64,000 bases of DNA from Aulostomus chinensis (lineage: Eukaryota > Chordata > Actinopteri > Syngnathiformes > Aulostomidae), in NCBI GenBank assembly GCA_037954235.1, contig JBBMOA010000015.1, positions 22,362,069 through 22,426,068 of the forward strand, given 5' to 3'. The notes beneath the pieces were generated by a model. It had not been told where the DNA came from. It saw only the letters and a program-made list of their open reading frames with translations, and searched no databases. The position numbers and the translations under genes are program-made. Below are positions 35,707 to 48,279 of this stretch, in pieces. Within the stretch, counting starts at the first letter, position 1; each line of letters begins with the position of its first letter.

Positions 35707-36075
35707 CAGGACAGCATGATGGTGCAGTGGTTAGCACTGTCACCTCACAGCAAGAAGGTTCCAGGTTCGAATCCCGCCTTGAGCACGGGGTCTTAATGTA
35801 TGGAGTTTGCATGTTCTCCCTGTGCCTGTGTGGGTTCTCTGGCTTCCTCTCACAATCCAAAGACATGCAAATGGGCACTAGGCTAATTGAGTACGCTAAG
35901 TTGACCATCGATGTGAGAGTGAATGGTTGTTTGTCTATATACTGTATGTTGGCCCTGCGATGGACTGGCGGCCTGTCCAGGGTGTACCCCGTATCATGCC
36001 TGAAGGCTGCTGGGATAGGCTCCAGCCCCCACCCGCAACCCTTGACAGGATAAGCGGAAGATGGATGCATGGCTG
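35707..36075 (+). mobile_element. Complete tRNA-headed SINE with 11-bp target duplication
   Basis: Head 'gacagcatgatggtgcagtggttagcactgtcacctcacagcaag' with a B-box-like 'ggttcgaatccc'; full body; 3' end 'aggataagcggaagatggatgcatggctg'. It is flanked by GAGCTCTCATC at 35696-35706 and 36076-36086. Confidence 0.93.
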
Positions 36076-36086
36076 GAGCTCTCATC

Positions 36087-37985
36087 TACTGTAGTACAGG
36101 ACAGAGAAATGTATTGTGTTCGCCAAGGAAAATAAGTTATGCATGACTTATTGGAGAAAAAATAAAGGTGTTGTATTGCTGCCACTCTGGATTGTTCAGA
36201 TCACATAATTACGAGCAGCTAAGTGGGTAATACCTCCAAGTTGTAATTCAGTACCAGACTGCCAGGATATGGCCTTGGTCAAATGAAAACAAGTAGAACT
36301 GCAGGCAGTGTTCATTGTACAGTAGCATGGCAAAGGAAATTGGTTAGCATTGTTAAAAGTTGTCAGCAATGTTCCCCTCATCTTAAGGTCAATGGGTTTT
36401 TGGTAGGCTGACCAATTATCTGGATTTAGAATGAAGATTCCAGTTTTGAAACACAGTGTTCTCTGAGAAGTGCAGCCTTAAGCCAGAATTTGAATTCAGT
36501 CGTAACTGGAACATGATTTTGTTGGATGCAGTGTTTGTGCATGAAGTATTGTGCATGCTAAAAATTTTTGGTGAATGGTGAACTGAATACACTTATGTGC
36601 AGTTGCTAGGGTTACATCGCTGATGAATGTTGAAAATGTTGCGCAACTATCATGGCAAAATACCACCAAACACACACCTATCTGGCAATGCCAAGATGCT
36701 CTGCTTGGGATGACATCCCTACATCTGGTGTGAATTTTATTGCAATTATTGGAACAGACCAACCAATATCCATCGTCAATGTAGGCTGGCTGCTTTTCAT
36801 TGTTCACATAAAAAGGAGTGGATTCAGACAATGACTTCCAAACAATTTCGATGGAACTACACAAAAAGGGCCTGCAAAAAATGAGTCTTTTTAAATCAGT
36901 TGAACACTAAGAAAAGCAGACCTATACCCTCTATGAAGGAATCATCCTGTGATATTTGCTCTTGTGCTCTCATTTATGCTATTAAATGTTTTCCATACTG
37001 CCATGATTATTCCATCTGCATCTTATTATATACTGAGTCTCGAAATACCACTCACTGTTTGACATATAAGCAATTAAAAGGACTGTAATGCAGCTTCAAA
37101 GATGTCACACACAGAAAGTAGCATAGGTGTGCTTTTAAAATGCATATGATCAGGCTTGAAGTGAATTAATACTTTAAATTGGCTAATGCAGTATTGATGT
37201 GGAAACGCTGGAAATACTTTCAACTCCTGTTGTGTAGGGGAAAATGAATAGCTTTTTTCACCAGAATTTTTCTTTTCTTTGGTTAAAAAACAATTTACAA
37301 AGTATCAGACAGGCTTGAAATCTGATGTAACACAAATCTTTTGCTCCCAGACAAAGTGATCCTGTTTCCCTCACCTCTGCAGTCATTTCCTATGTCTCTC
37401 CTGCTACATTCAATAATTCAAGATCTCATCATCTACATTTTTGTTTTTCCATGAATAAATCAATAACATTTCTGGAGGCAGGGTTTGTCATATTAAGTAA
37501 TGTGGATTATTCTGTGACATTAAGTGACCAGCTGGTCAAACTATAAATACTTAATGTAGAGACTGCATGTTAATGGAGGTGTTGAACAAAATAATCCAGA
37601 ACTGGACTCCTTTTAATTTGTGTAGTCAATAAATTTGGCTTGTATATTTCACTGCAGTAATATGTGTGTACTTCCACCTTGGCCTGCTGTATACAGCCAT
37701 TTTCACTCCTATACTTTGTTCTGGTCTAAATGAGCTAATGTGTATGTAACAGTGACGGGTTTTCTAAATTGTCACCACAAACCACATGGGGTTGTTCACT
37801 TGGTATACAGTAAATGCATTAAATATAGGAAACTGATTCTGTGGTGTAGACAAATAGTTCTGCTCCTGTTTTCTCCTACACAAGATACTATAGTCTACAG
37901 GGGAAACTCACAACTAATTACAGGAGCCATTAAGCTTGCACATGTACAGAGTTCATCTGCTGTTAGGTCTAATTTAGTTAGCATT
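36087..37985. other. Intergenic, no gene supported
   Basis: AT-rich sequence without recognisable repeats or coding content. Confidence 0.45.
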
Positions 37986-37989
37986 ACAT

Positions 37990-39640
37990 TCCTACCCAGG
38001 TTCCCTATTTCTACCCATAAGCACCTCAGCACTCTCGCTGATCAGACTGGGTGCCCTGACCATGGGCTGCTGGCTGGGGGTCCCACCGTGCACAGTGGGT
38101 CTGGGTCCTCCCTGCCCTCGCACGGCGGGACCCAGGGCTCAGCCCACCCAAGGACATGGCCTCAGCGAGCCGCTGGACACCCAAGGAACCCAGCGTCCAT
38201 AGCCACGTGCCCCAGGGCCAGGTCCACGAAGCCCAACTCTCCCCATCGAAACTACGTGATGGATTTAATTATCGGGGACCAGATTCGTTCAAACTCTGCC
38301 AGTTGATTTTCCTCCCAAGCAGACATTCTCTCCATGGAAATGTGGTCTAATAAAAGGTTTCTATATTGAGTAATGCTCAGGTTATTCTTGGATTTCCAAT
38401 TGATCAGGATGGCCTTTTTTGCGATGCTTAGAGCAGTGAGGAGCATGCAGGATTTGTTTACTTCCATATTAACATTAGTGAGGTCGCCTAGCAGACAAAG
38501 TGAGGGGGAGGTGGGGAAGGGGTACCCTAACCACCATGATAGGTCTTTACAAACCCCCTGCCAAAAATTGTTAACAGGAGTACAAAGCCAAAAAGCATGC
38601 AGATAGCAGTCTGGTGAGCCAGTCGCACAGTTTGGACAAATGTCTGTTTGTGTGAGGCCCATCTGGAACATCCTTTGTCCTGTCTAGTGTGTTCTGTGGA
38701 GAACTTTGTAATTTATTAATTGTAGGTTACCATTCGAATCATTCTAAATGTGTTGAAGCAGATTTGTATCCAAAAGTTAGGGTCTGGGTTGATAAACAGA
38801 TCTTTCTCCCATTTGGAGGAAGGAATAGAGGTTGTTACATCTGTTGTAGATACTATTGAGTTAATTTTAGACAGTAGCTTATGCGGTGAAAGCTGTAAAA
38901 AATCTGTTATTCTGGGTGGAAGCTTTAAGTCCAACTCGATAAGGTCAAACCGTGCCTGTATTATAGATTTGAGCTGAAGATATTCCCGAAATTTGTTTTT
39001 GTTAAAACCATAATTTGCTGTAATTTGATTAAATTGTATGAATTCTTTGTCTTGGAAGATATGCTCTAGATGTTTTATCCCTTTATCGACCTATGCAGCA
39101 AAATGTATTGATTTTTTATTTTGCAGAATGTCAGGATTGTTCCAGATAGGTGTGAGCCTGCAAGGGGTGTTAAGTAGCCCATTGCTCTTGAGGAATTCCC
39201 ACCAGGCTGTGAGGGTGTTGCTGATACTAATACACTTAAAGCAGCTGTGATGCTTGATAACAGGGCTGATAAAGGGTAGATCAGAGATTTGGATTTCTTT
39301 GCAAAATGTTTGTTCAATATCGAGCCATACTTGGTCTAATGAGTTTTGCTTTGACCATTTTAGCATGTATTGTATTCTATTGGCCAAGTAGTAATTATAA
39401 AAATGGGGAGTTCCAAGCCACCATGGTCTTGACTCTTTTGTAAAGTCTTTAAGCTTATATGTGGTGGTTTAGCTTTCCAGAGAAATTTGGTACCCCCTGA
39501 CACACGCAAAAGATTTTTGGTAGAAAATAAAGAGGTACAGTGCTGTGCCATCGGTGTCTGATTTATTAAAGTTAAACAACTTAAATCAGTGATTTGCCAG
39601 TGTTGGCTAATTTCTCCTCGCAAAAAAACCCACAGTGCCT
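37990..39640 (-). mobile_element. 5'-truncated L1/Tx1-type LINE: ORF2 C-terminus and GC-rich 3' UTR
   Basis: The - strand reads, from 39620 down, SGGTKFLWKAKPPHISLKTL, then WSKQNSLDQVWLDIEQTFCK and AWWEFLKSNGLLNTPCRLTP, and finally GLTQTDICPNCATGSPDCYL, HAFWLCTPVNNFWQGV and KKAILINWKSKNN. These are the segments downstream of RT and the C-terminal Cys/His region found in fish L1/Tx1-type ORF2. Frame breaks occur near 39360, 39090 and 38700. The ORF2 end is at 38252, followed by a G/C-rich 3' UTR to about 37990. Confidence 0.82.
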
Positions 39641-39984
39641 TGGCTGCCTACTTTCGGTACTTCGTCAGATCTGGTTCGCCTTCTTTTTCACTTGTTTCTC
39701 CATATTTTCACCAGCATTGCTGCTGCACTTTAGCCACATCTCCATCGTTACAGTGCGTCGTCATGGCAACGGCAGGTTATTGACGAGTGATGCTGGATCA
39801 ATGGGTCAAACTAACTTGGTTTAGGGAGAGTCCGTTTTTTTAAGGATATTAAAATTGATTACTGAATATAAAATTCAGTGTATGAACATACATTTGTTTT
39901 TTATTGAACTTTTTATAATAGAATTATTTCTCAATAATTAATTATTACGATTGCTGCTTTTTTTAATATATATATTTTTGTAAA
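39641..39984. other. Unclassified
   Basis: Sequence between two LINE fragments; possible repeat-derived, but not recognised. Confidence 0.3.
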
Positions 39985-40155
39985 GCTTCACGACGAGACC
40001 AGTCCCTCATCTGATGTTAGAAGGAGGTCTTTGGTAACGTTGATTAGTGCTGTTTCTATGCCATGATGAATCCTAAAACCTGACTGGAAATCCTCCAATG
40101 AGCTGTTGCTGTGGAGAAAGTCACAGAGTTTTTTTAGCAGCTGCTTTCTCCAGGA
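39985..40155 (-). mobile_element. L2-type reverse transcriptase scrap
   Basis: On -, LLKKLCDFLHSNSSLEDFQS, GFRIHHGIETALINVTKDL and LLTSDEGLVSS match the RT fingers of fish L2 LINEs (compare EAFQSGFREHHSTETALVRV in the 45.7-kb copy). About 55 codons only; both ends are lost. Confidence 0.75.
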
Positions 40156-41090
40156 TTTTGGAGAGAAAAGGGCTTTTTTTAATTGCAATTTTATGTTTGT
40201 ATTTGTATTGTAGTCTAAATAAGGGAAAAAATTACAAATACTTTGTTTTTTCCAAGCAAAGAACATTTTATTTTGTACTGATGCAGCAAAGACTTTTATG
40301 TCTACATATTAAGAAAGAAAATACAGAATATTTGATTTTTGCATTTCTGATTTTTGATTTTTTTAATCTTAATTTTGTATTGTGAGTATTTTGTATCATG
40401 AGCCCTGTTTCGGATTTCTTATTGTTTTGTGAGTTGACTATTTTATTGCATTCTCCTGTTTGATTTATGCCATGGCACTGTTAGATTTCTTTGGACATAC
40501 AGTATGCATACCAATTTTATGTGCATGTAGGTGGCACACACAACCAATGACGATCTTTTAAAGATACTAAGGGACGCTGTTAAAACTTTTTTTTTGCAAG
40601 ACCTACAAAATATGTACATTTTTACTTAATTTTATTTGTACCTGTGATGTGAATAACATGTAAAATTGCATTACTACTTCAGGCAGAATGTGTCAAAGTC
40701 TCAGGTGGAACACACTGATTCATACTTAAAAAAAACTATACCATAGATTTTTTTCTAGACAAATTCTGGTTTACTTTGTCTGAACTAGAGCAATTGCTGA
40801 TTAAACACCTACCCAAAAGAACAGCAACAAGGCTGACAAAACCCCAGAGAATAAAGTTAATAAAATTTCACATTGGTCTACTGTGCAGTGGTCTATTAAT
40901 TTTTATTATGTACTTGATTTTAAAAAGATATTCCAATGGCAACTCATAATTATGGGAGAAAAATTGAAAATGAAGAGGATAAAGAGTCCAAATTATTAAT
41001 GTGCAGGCCTACTTGTGCTTGAGAAAATTATTAAAATAAAATATAAAGCCTTATTTAAATAACATAAAACACAGCAACAGTCTGGCTTTT
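40156..41090. other. Intergenic, AT-rich, nothing recognised
   Basis: No repeats or coding content identified. Confidence 0.4.
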
Positions 41091-42591
41091 AAATCAGTGA
41101 AAGTAAATATAGGCCAGTTTCATTTTAAATTTTCACCAAAGTGCACACATAGCTTTTGATCCAGCTTCTTCTGCATGAAAGTCACAAACCCCTTGTGAGC
41201 CCCTCTCATATGAGGAGCCCCATCTGTGGCCACCGACAGCATGAGGCTGGTGTTTATTCCTTTTTCCCTTAAACAGTTAATGACAGCCTCACAAACGTCC
41301 TCTCCTCATGTTTGGCCTTTCAGTGGTATCAACTCAATGGTTTCTTCTTGCGGCCCATCGGAGTTCATTTCCCTGCACAGCAGCACTGTCTGCTCATTCA
41401 CATCACTTGACTGACCACAGGCCATTGAGAATGCTGGAGCTGCACCGATGTCCCCAACATGCTGACTGCTTATGTCTGTTGCCATTTTTATGGACTTTTT
41501 TTGATGGTCTATGCAGAGAGTGGCATGTCTTTAATTTTTTGCACTCTCTCTGTTTTGTTTTTAAAGTCTGAGAATAGATGATATTCCAATGACGGACTCC
41601 TTCATGTTTTCCCCATCCATGAATGGCTTTCCACAGCCTCCAAATTCACCAGCTGCAACAAAACTAGCAGCTGTAGTGGAGTTTGGAGACTTGATCCACT
41701 TCTTGAAAGTGCGCTTGCTCTGCTCAGCTTTCCACAGCAGCTCTGAAATCACTCTTTCTCTCCTCCCCCGCTGGATACTCCTCAGTAAATGCTGTGTGTT
41801 TGTTCAGTAAATCTCTTTGCATTTTTTTGTTGTTCCCAAATATAGTATTTCGCAACAGAGCAGGCGTACCGTTAAACAAGCAGCATTGGCTGTGAAAGCA
41901 AACAAATCCGTCCGCGTGGTATTAAATTCTCTGTTTTCCTCCACAATTTTTTTTTGATTGCACTCCATGGCTAGTTTAGCGGTGACACGGTGGTGCAGTG
42001 GTTAGCACTGTCGCCTCAAAGCAAGAAGTTTCGGGGTTCGAATCTCTTTCTGCGTGGAGTCTGCATGTTCTCCCTGTGCCTGTGTGGGTTCCCTCCGGAT
42101 ACTCCAGCTTCCCCCCACAGTCCAAAGACATGCAAATGGGGACTAGGCTAATTGGATACTCTAAACTGACCATAGGAATGACTGTGACTGTGAGTGTGAA
42201 TGGTTGTCTATCTATATGTGTTGACCCTGCGATGGACTGGTGACCTGTCCAGGGTGAACGCCGCCTCTTACCCGAAAGCCGCTGGGATAGGCTCCAGCCC
42301 CCCCACAACCCTTAAGCGGAAGAAAATGGATGGATGGATGGATGGATGGCTAGCTTAGCTGGGGAGACTGCAAAAGATTTGCGATTAGCTTGCCCCCTGC
42401 AGAGGAGAGGGCGGAAGACCCAAGACAAAGGCTGTGACGGATATTTTAGGGTATCACTCCAGGTCTAAATGACAATGTTCCATTTAAAAAAAAAAAAGAT
42501 TTCCATGAAAATTTTGTTGATGCCACGGGAGCCACTGCATGTTGGCAAAAGAGCCGCGTGTCGCTCTGGAGCCAGCAGTTGCCGATCCCTG
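41091..42591 (-). mobile_element. Degenerate hAT element with transposase relic (ZBED5/GTF2IRD2-like) and nested SINE
   Basis: The - strand encodes ISELLWKAEQSKRTFKKWIK, AASFVAAGEFGGCGKPFMDG, ENMKESVIGI and, nearer 41100-41240, VATDGAPHMRGAHKGFVTFM followed by QKKLDQKL. These are hallmark segments of hAT transposases of the group that gave rise to ZBED5 and GTF2IRD2. Several frames are used and large parts are missing. The end at 42578-42591 reads CAGGGATCGGCAAC on -, a typical hAT-type terminus. The other terminus was not found. A SINE interrupts it at 41981-42347. Confidence 0.75.
41981..42347 (+). mobile_element. Complete tRNA-headed SINE nested in the hAT relic
   Basis: Head 'ggtgacacggtggtgcagtggttagcactgtcgcc', standard body, and a GGAT-repeat tail. 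It is flanked by a 12-bp duplication with one mismatch: GGCTAGTTTAGC at 41969-41980 and GGCTAGCTTAGC at 42348-42359. Confidence 0.93.
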
Positions 42592-43039
42592 GCCAAGAGG
42601 CCAAGGGGTGGGGGGGGGGGTATGACTTCTATAACTCTGTGTGGGTGTGACCCTCTATCCTGCCAAATAAGGTCTGGCTTTCAGAATTGTTGAGGTCACA
42701 TGAGAGTCATTGGGCCAGCTGGTATTCAATCTCATTAATTTGCCAGTCACATTATTGACTACAATATGAGTGAACTGTTGCTCCTGTCAGAGTACTGAGG
42801 TTATAGTTATTTGTTCAGTGTTCTACAAATACATTTTGTTAAATTAATGAGGGAAGATTATTTAACATTTTCCTAATACCCCCACGAGGTTCACACTGTT
42901 GTTTAGACTATCTTTATAGCAATTCAGTGGTTGCCCTGATATTGTTACACCTTTTACTGATCTTTAGGGGACTCTGATGAAGACAGAGGCATCAAGAAAT
43001 TACAAGGCAACTGGGTCAGATGTGAATGTACCTCGAGAC
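42592..43039. other. Intergenic, nothing recognised
   Basis: Sequence between the hAT terminus and the estimated LINE 5' end. A G-run is present near 42610. Confidence 0.4.
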
Positions 43040-43319
43040 TTACGGTTAGCGTGTTGCGTCATTTCCTGCCTGTAATACTGTCGCTGTGTTGTGTTCGACT
43101 CTCTCAATCCTCCCTCAAGTGGACTGCCAATTTAATCGCTTTGAGCACCACTGTATACTACCTTTTGGTGTAATACATAGGTTTCTGTCACTTAAATCTT
43201 TAGCGGGACTTTTCTCTGAAATTCCCCGTTCTATTTGCCGCAGGTCCACTAGTTCACCTTAGCAAACTAGCTATGGCTGCCCTCTCTCTTTCCGCCTCTC
43301 CCCCCACCTCTCCTGCTCC

Positions 43320-44150
43320 ATGTGCCAGATGTTTAGTTACTCCTCTGCCTCCTTTAGTCTTAATGGTACGTGTAATAAGTGTAGTTTGTTTGTAGTCCTG
43401 GAGGTGAGGCTAAGTGAGTTAGAGACCCGGCTCCGCACCATGGAGGCTAGCGCTAGTAACCTAGCCTAGCCACCGCTAGCAGCTCCCGAGCAGCCGGGAA
43501 CTAGCCAGTCCTGCTGGGTGACATCACGAGGGAAACCCAGACACAGTTAGCCGTGTTTGCCCACCAACCCCTTCATGTTTCCAACCGCTTTTCCCCACTC
43601 AGCGACACACCCGCTGAGAGTAAAACTCAACATGTCGGCTCTGTCGCTCGCAGCCCCGCTGTGAAGCCGACGTTAGTCATTGGCAGCTCTGTTCTCCGCA
43701 AAGTGAGGGTAGAGACTCCAGCGAGCATAAAGTGCATCCCAGGGGCCAGAGCGGGCGATGTTGAGGCAAATCTAAAGCTGCTGGCAAAACGTAAGGTTAA
43801 ATACAGAAAGACTGTAATACATGTTGGCGCTATTGACACTTGGCTTCGCCAGTCGGAATTAACTAAAGTTAACATGGCTTCGGTGTGCAACTACGCTAAA
43901 ACCACGTCGGACCCTGTAGTTTTCTCTGGCCCGCTGCCCAATTTAGCAAGTGACGACATGTTCATGCGTTCATTCCATCGCTGGATGTCTAGGTGGTGCT
44001 TAGATAACAACGTGGCTTATATAGACAATTGGAGCTCCTTCTAGGGAAAGCCTGGTCTGATTCGGAGAGGTGGCGTCCATCCTACTTTGGATGGTGCATC
44101 TCTCTTATCTAGGAACATAGGCCAATTTATTAGCAATACTAATCCCTGAC
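43320..44150 (+). pseudogene. LINE ORF1: Cys motif, coiled coil and SGNH esterase-like domain, broken
   Basis: The putative start MCQMFSYSSASFSLNGTC is followed by a CNKC pair and a short coiled stretch (VLEVRLSELETRLRTMEASA), then a stop near 43467. After a frame change a 163-codon open stretch contains KPTLVIGSSVLRKVR (the block I position of SGNH hydrolases, normally GDS or GSS), KYRKTVIHVGAIDTW and NVAYIDNW. The last block, GGVHPTLDGASLLSRNIGQF (44070-44130), lies in another frame past a stop at 44042. Such esterase-bearing ORF1 proteins are known from CR1/L2 LINEs and may aid RNP-lipid or RNP assembly; their role is not settled. Confidence 0.75.
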
Positions 44151-44321
44151 AAGCACCCAGAGTTCAGACCAGCAGGCAGAGCTGCAGTTTAACACGCCCC
44201 TCTGCTTGAAACTGTCTGCCCCGAGGCCTACACCCAAATCTGGAGGAGAAATTTATAGCAACTTAGTTAAAATTAAAACCACTGCTCCAGCAAATCAACC
44301 CAAAACAACTATTAAATGTGA

Positions 44322-46875
44322 TTTGCTAAATATTTGATCTCTCCCATCCAAGTCTCTCCTGGTGAATGATTTAATTACTAATTATCAGATTGGTGTATTA
44401 GCACTTACTGAAACCTGGGTGCAGCAAGATGAATGTTAGTTTAAATTAATCTTTCCCTCCTGGTTACATTAACTACCATGTACTTCGTACCACTGGCAGA
44501 GGAGGAGGAGTAGTAGCTGCAATCTATCAGTCAAATTTGCTGATTAACCCTCGACCTAATTGTTCATTTAATTCATTCGAGAGCCTTACTGTCAGCTTTT
44601 CCCACCCAGACTGGAAAGCAGAGAAACCACTCTTACTTGCTGTGGTGTATCGTCCTCCTGCACCTTATTCTGAGTTCTTAGAAGAATTCCCTGACTTCCT
44701 GTCAAACTTGGCATTGAATTCAGACAAAGTCATTATAGTGGGTGACTTTAACATCCATGTGGACGTCAATGATGATTGTCTGGCCACTGCGTTTAAGTCG
44801 CTTCTTGATTCTGTTGGCTTCTGTCAGAGGGTAAACAAACCCACTCACACTTTTAATCACATCCTTGATTTAGTACTCACTTATGGAATAGAAGCTGACC
44901 GCATCACAGTTCTTCCTCAAAACCCCGTCTTGTCTGATCACGCCTTAATTACATTTGAATTTACTTTAACAAATTATATCCTACCTGGGAAAAAATCCCA
45001 CTTCAGTAGATGTTTATCTGACACTGCTGTTTCCAGATTTAAGGAGCTTAAGCAGCACTCCTTGGGACACTTGATGCCGTAGCTCCCCTGAAAAAGAAGG
45101 TTATCAGCCAAAGAAGAATAGTTCCCAGGTACAGCCAAGAGCTGCGTGCCTTGAAACAGAAGACGAGACAATTGGAAAGAAAGACACATTCCAGCCAGCA
45201 TGAGGAAGTCCGCCAAGCCTGGAAGGAGAGTTTATTAATAAATACAAAAGAACTCCATAATGCTAGAAGCGCTTACTACTCATCCTGAATAGACAGGAAT
45301 AAGAACAACCCCAGGTTTGTCTTCAGCACCGTGGGCAGGCTAACCAAGAACCATAGTGCTGTTGAGCCATGCATCCCCCCAACTCTCAGCAGTAACGACT
45401 TCCTATCTTTCTTTACTGAAAAGATTGTGAATATTAGAACAAAGATTGCCAGTAATGGAGGACAGACTACAGTCCCCATAGAAGCACCTCCCAGACTTGG
45501 TGCATACTTGGACAGCTTCTCCTCCATCGACCTGTCAGACTTAACTTCTGCAGTCACTTCCTCTAAGTCAGCCACTTGTCTGCTGGATCCCATCCCGACA
45601 AGACTACTTAAGGATGCCTTCCCTCTAGTCAACACTTCTATATTGAACCAAATTAATCTTTCCTTAGTCACAGGTTATGTGCCACAGGCCTTTAAGGTGG
45701 CTGTCATCAACCCTTTACTTAAAACCCTTCTCTTGACCCAGATGTGTTAGCCAACTATAGGCCGATATCCAACCTCCCCTACATCTCCAAGATCCTTGAG
45801 AAGGTTGTCCTGGAGCAGCTACATGAACATCTGCACGGCAACGATCTCTTTGAAGCCTTCCAGTCTGGATTCAGGGAACACCATAGCACTGAAACAGCAC
45901 TGGTCCGAGTCTCTAATGATCTTCTTATAGCTTCAGACAGAGGTCTCGTCTCTGGACTTTTGGACCTCAGTGCTGCATTTGATACCATCGACCACAGCAT
46001 CCTGCTTCAGAGACTAGACCCTGAAATTGGGATTAAAGGACCTGCCCTAAAATGGTTTAAGTCCTACTTATCAGATAGGTTTCAGTTTGTTAATGTTCAT
46101 AATGACCATTCGGAGTATAGCAGAGTTACATATGGTGTACCTCAGGGTTCAGTTTTAGGACTGATTCTCTTCACTCTTTACATGCTCCCATTAGGTGTCA
46201 TAATCCGGAAGCACTCAATCAACTTCCACTGTTATGCGTATGACAAACAACTTTACTTGTCAATGGAGCCAGACGACACAAGCCAGCTTACTCATCTGCA
46301 AGACTGCCTAAAAGACATTAAATCCTGGATGTCCTCTAACTTCTTAATGCTAAATTCAGATAAAACTGAGGTCATCATGTTTGGACCGAAACACCTCAGG
46401 CACACACTCTCTAATCAGATCACTACTCTAGATGGCATCACCCTGACCCAGAGTACAACTGCAAGGAACCTTGGAGTCATTTTTGACCAGGACCTTTCCT
46501 TCAGCTCCCACATAAAGCATGTGACTAGGACCGCCCTCTTCCATCTGCGCAGTATCACTAAGATTAGGAATATCCTTTCCCAGAGTGATGCTGAGAAACT
46601 GGTGCATGCATTTATCACTTCTAGGCTGGACCATTGCAACTCTCTCCTGTCAGGATGTCCTAAAGAGTCCCCAGCTAGTCCAGAACGCTGCAGCGAGGAT
46701 TCTGACGGGAGTTAAGAAGAGAGAACACTCTCCCACTTTAGCTTCTCTCCACTGGCTTCCTGTAGGATCGAGAATCGCCTTCAAAATCCTTCTGCTGACT
46801 TATAAGGCTGTCAATGATAAAGCCCCATCCTATTTGAAAGAACTCATTAGTCCCTACTGTCCTACCAGAGCTTAG
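44322..46875 (+). pseudogene. LINE ORF2: APE endonuclease and reverse transcriptase, broken
   Basis: Endonuclease blocks are SLLVNDLITNYQIGVLALTETW, AVVYRPPAPYSEF, KVIIVGDFNIHVD, THTFNHILDLVLTYG and LSDHALITFEF (up to 45082). RT blocks are NYRPISNLPYISKILEKVVL, FQSGFREHHSTETALV, LLDLSAAFDTIDHSIL, GVPQGSVLG and, at 46230-46244, CYAYD where active enzymes have the YADD box. The end is LHWLPVGSRIAFKIL and CPTRA, stop at 46875. Frame changes occur near 44440, 45080, 45345, 45745 and 46665. The intact protein would nick DNA and reverse-transcribe LINE RNA at the target. Confidence 0.85.
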
Positions 46876-47492
46876 ACTGCTGGGGGGACACATCAGGTTA
46901 CATGGAGCCCTTCCCTCCTCTCCTCTCTCCCCCTCTCCTCTCTCTCCTCCCTGCACATTTTGGAACTGTCATCACCATTACTTGTTGCACTTTGTAGTTT
47001 GGCCTTGGTGTCTCGCAGTCCCTCTGTGTTTCCACAGTTCCACCAGAGCTCCATCTCTCTGCTCCAACCGCCGCCTGCATCGCCCCCCCCCCCTTTTATT
47101 CCCTACTGTCACACCGGCCTGCGCTCCCCTTCCATGAACCAGTCTACCATCCAGTCCCTCATCAAGCTGGCTTGCTCTCCCTGCCTCCCCTACCAGAAGC
47201 TTCCTTCTTCAACTGTTATTAACATTTCCATGTTTCCCACATTTTGTATTGTAAACTGTTTTCTTGTCTGTAACAACATCTACTGCACGTCTGTCCGTCC
47301 TGGGTGAGGGATCCCTCCTCTGTTGCTCACCCTGAGGTTTCTCAGATTTTTCCCTGTTAAAAGGGTTTTCTATGGAGTTTTTCCTCAGTCGATGTGAGGG
47401 TCTAAGGGCAGAGGATGTTGTTATGATACCATGTAAAGCCCTTAGAGACAAACTGTTTGTGAAAACGGGCTATACAAATAAAATTGCCTTGC

Positions 47493-48279
47493 CTGCCCAT
47501 ACTGTAACATGAACTTGAACTTTAAGAATAATTGGACCAAGCTGTCCCTCTTACTTAACATTCCAAATTCCTTGCTATTATGCATTCTGCGTTTGTTGTT
47601 GAAGTAAATCATTTTGAGCTCATTTCCCTCAAGACATCATTCATCAAAAACCATGTCTTATCAAAGTATCAAATTTATTTAGTCTGACCATTATCAAAAT
47701 CGTAATGATGTCTAAAGCTTATATGACCATGTAAGAATTGCTGCACTGGTAAAATAGAATAGGAATTAGCTGGGGGCGAATGACAGTCAAGTTCATTAAA
47801 GATCACAGTGTGCATGACGGCTGCATCCATGTTTAATATTCTACATGGCGTGTAATTATCTTAATCCAGTTATTCTCGTCTTCAAAGCAAGAGACACCAT
47901 TGTGAGTCGCAGCAGTAATGGGTCAACAAGTTGCTTTGCCTTGGAGTGACACTTTAGGTCCCTGAAGTGAAGATCAACATTAAATGATTCAAAACAGCCT
48001 TGAAATCCTCAATGTCCACTATTATTAGTCTGTGTTTGAACTGATTTTCATTTATTCCCACTTTCACACTGAGACAATTTTCAACTTGAGTATTTAAGTA
48101 AAACACAAGAAATAAAGACACAGTAAAAAAATCTCACATGCTCAATCAGCAACCATCTTCTGAAATGCATGGCCTTGATTGAATTATAAGACACATCAAC
48201 AGAAGAACTTCCCCACACACAACCATATTATATTGCACTCTAAGCATCATGAATACAAACTGTACAGTAAACACATACA
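47493..48279. other. Intergenic, nothing recognised
   Basis: No coding content or classifiable repeat. Confidence 0.4.

Larger units (their letters stand above)
43040..47492 (+). mobile_element. Nearly full-length L2/CR1-type LINE, inactive
   Basis: About 4.4 kb with 5' UTR, ORF1, ORF2 (endonuclease plus reverse transcriptase), and a 3' UTR that ends 'aataaaattgccttgcctgcc'. Element order, the esterase-like ORF1 and the short TTGCC tail place it with the L2/CR1 LINEs of fish. Stops, frame changes and a damaged RT catalytic box make it inactive. The 5' limit is estimated from where sequence begins to look like the GC-richer 5' UTR. Confidence 0.88.

Noticed and set aside
35749..35778. A- and B-box-like sequence suggesting a tRNA gene
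   Set aside because: It is the tRNA-derived head of a SINE with flanking target duplication; no folded tRNA with a proper acceptor stem is present. The same holds for the other SINE heads.
37740..38306. 188-codon open frame on +
   Set aside because: Its second half is antisense to the GC-rich 3' UTR of the L1-type LINE on -, and the text has no recognisable domain.
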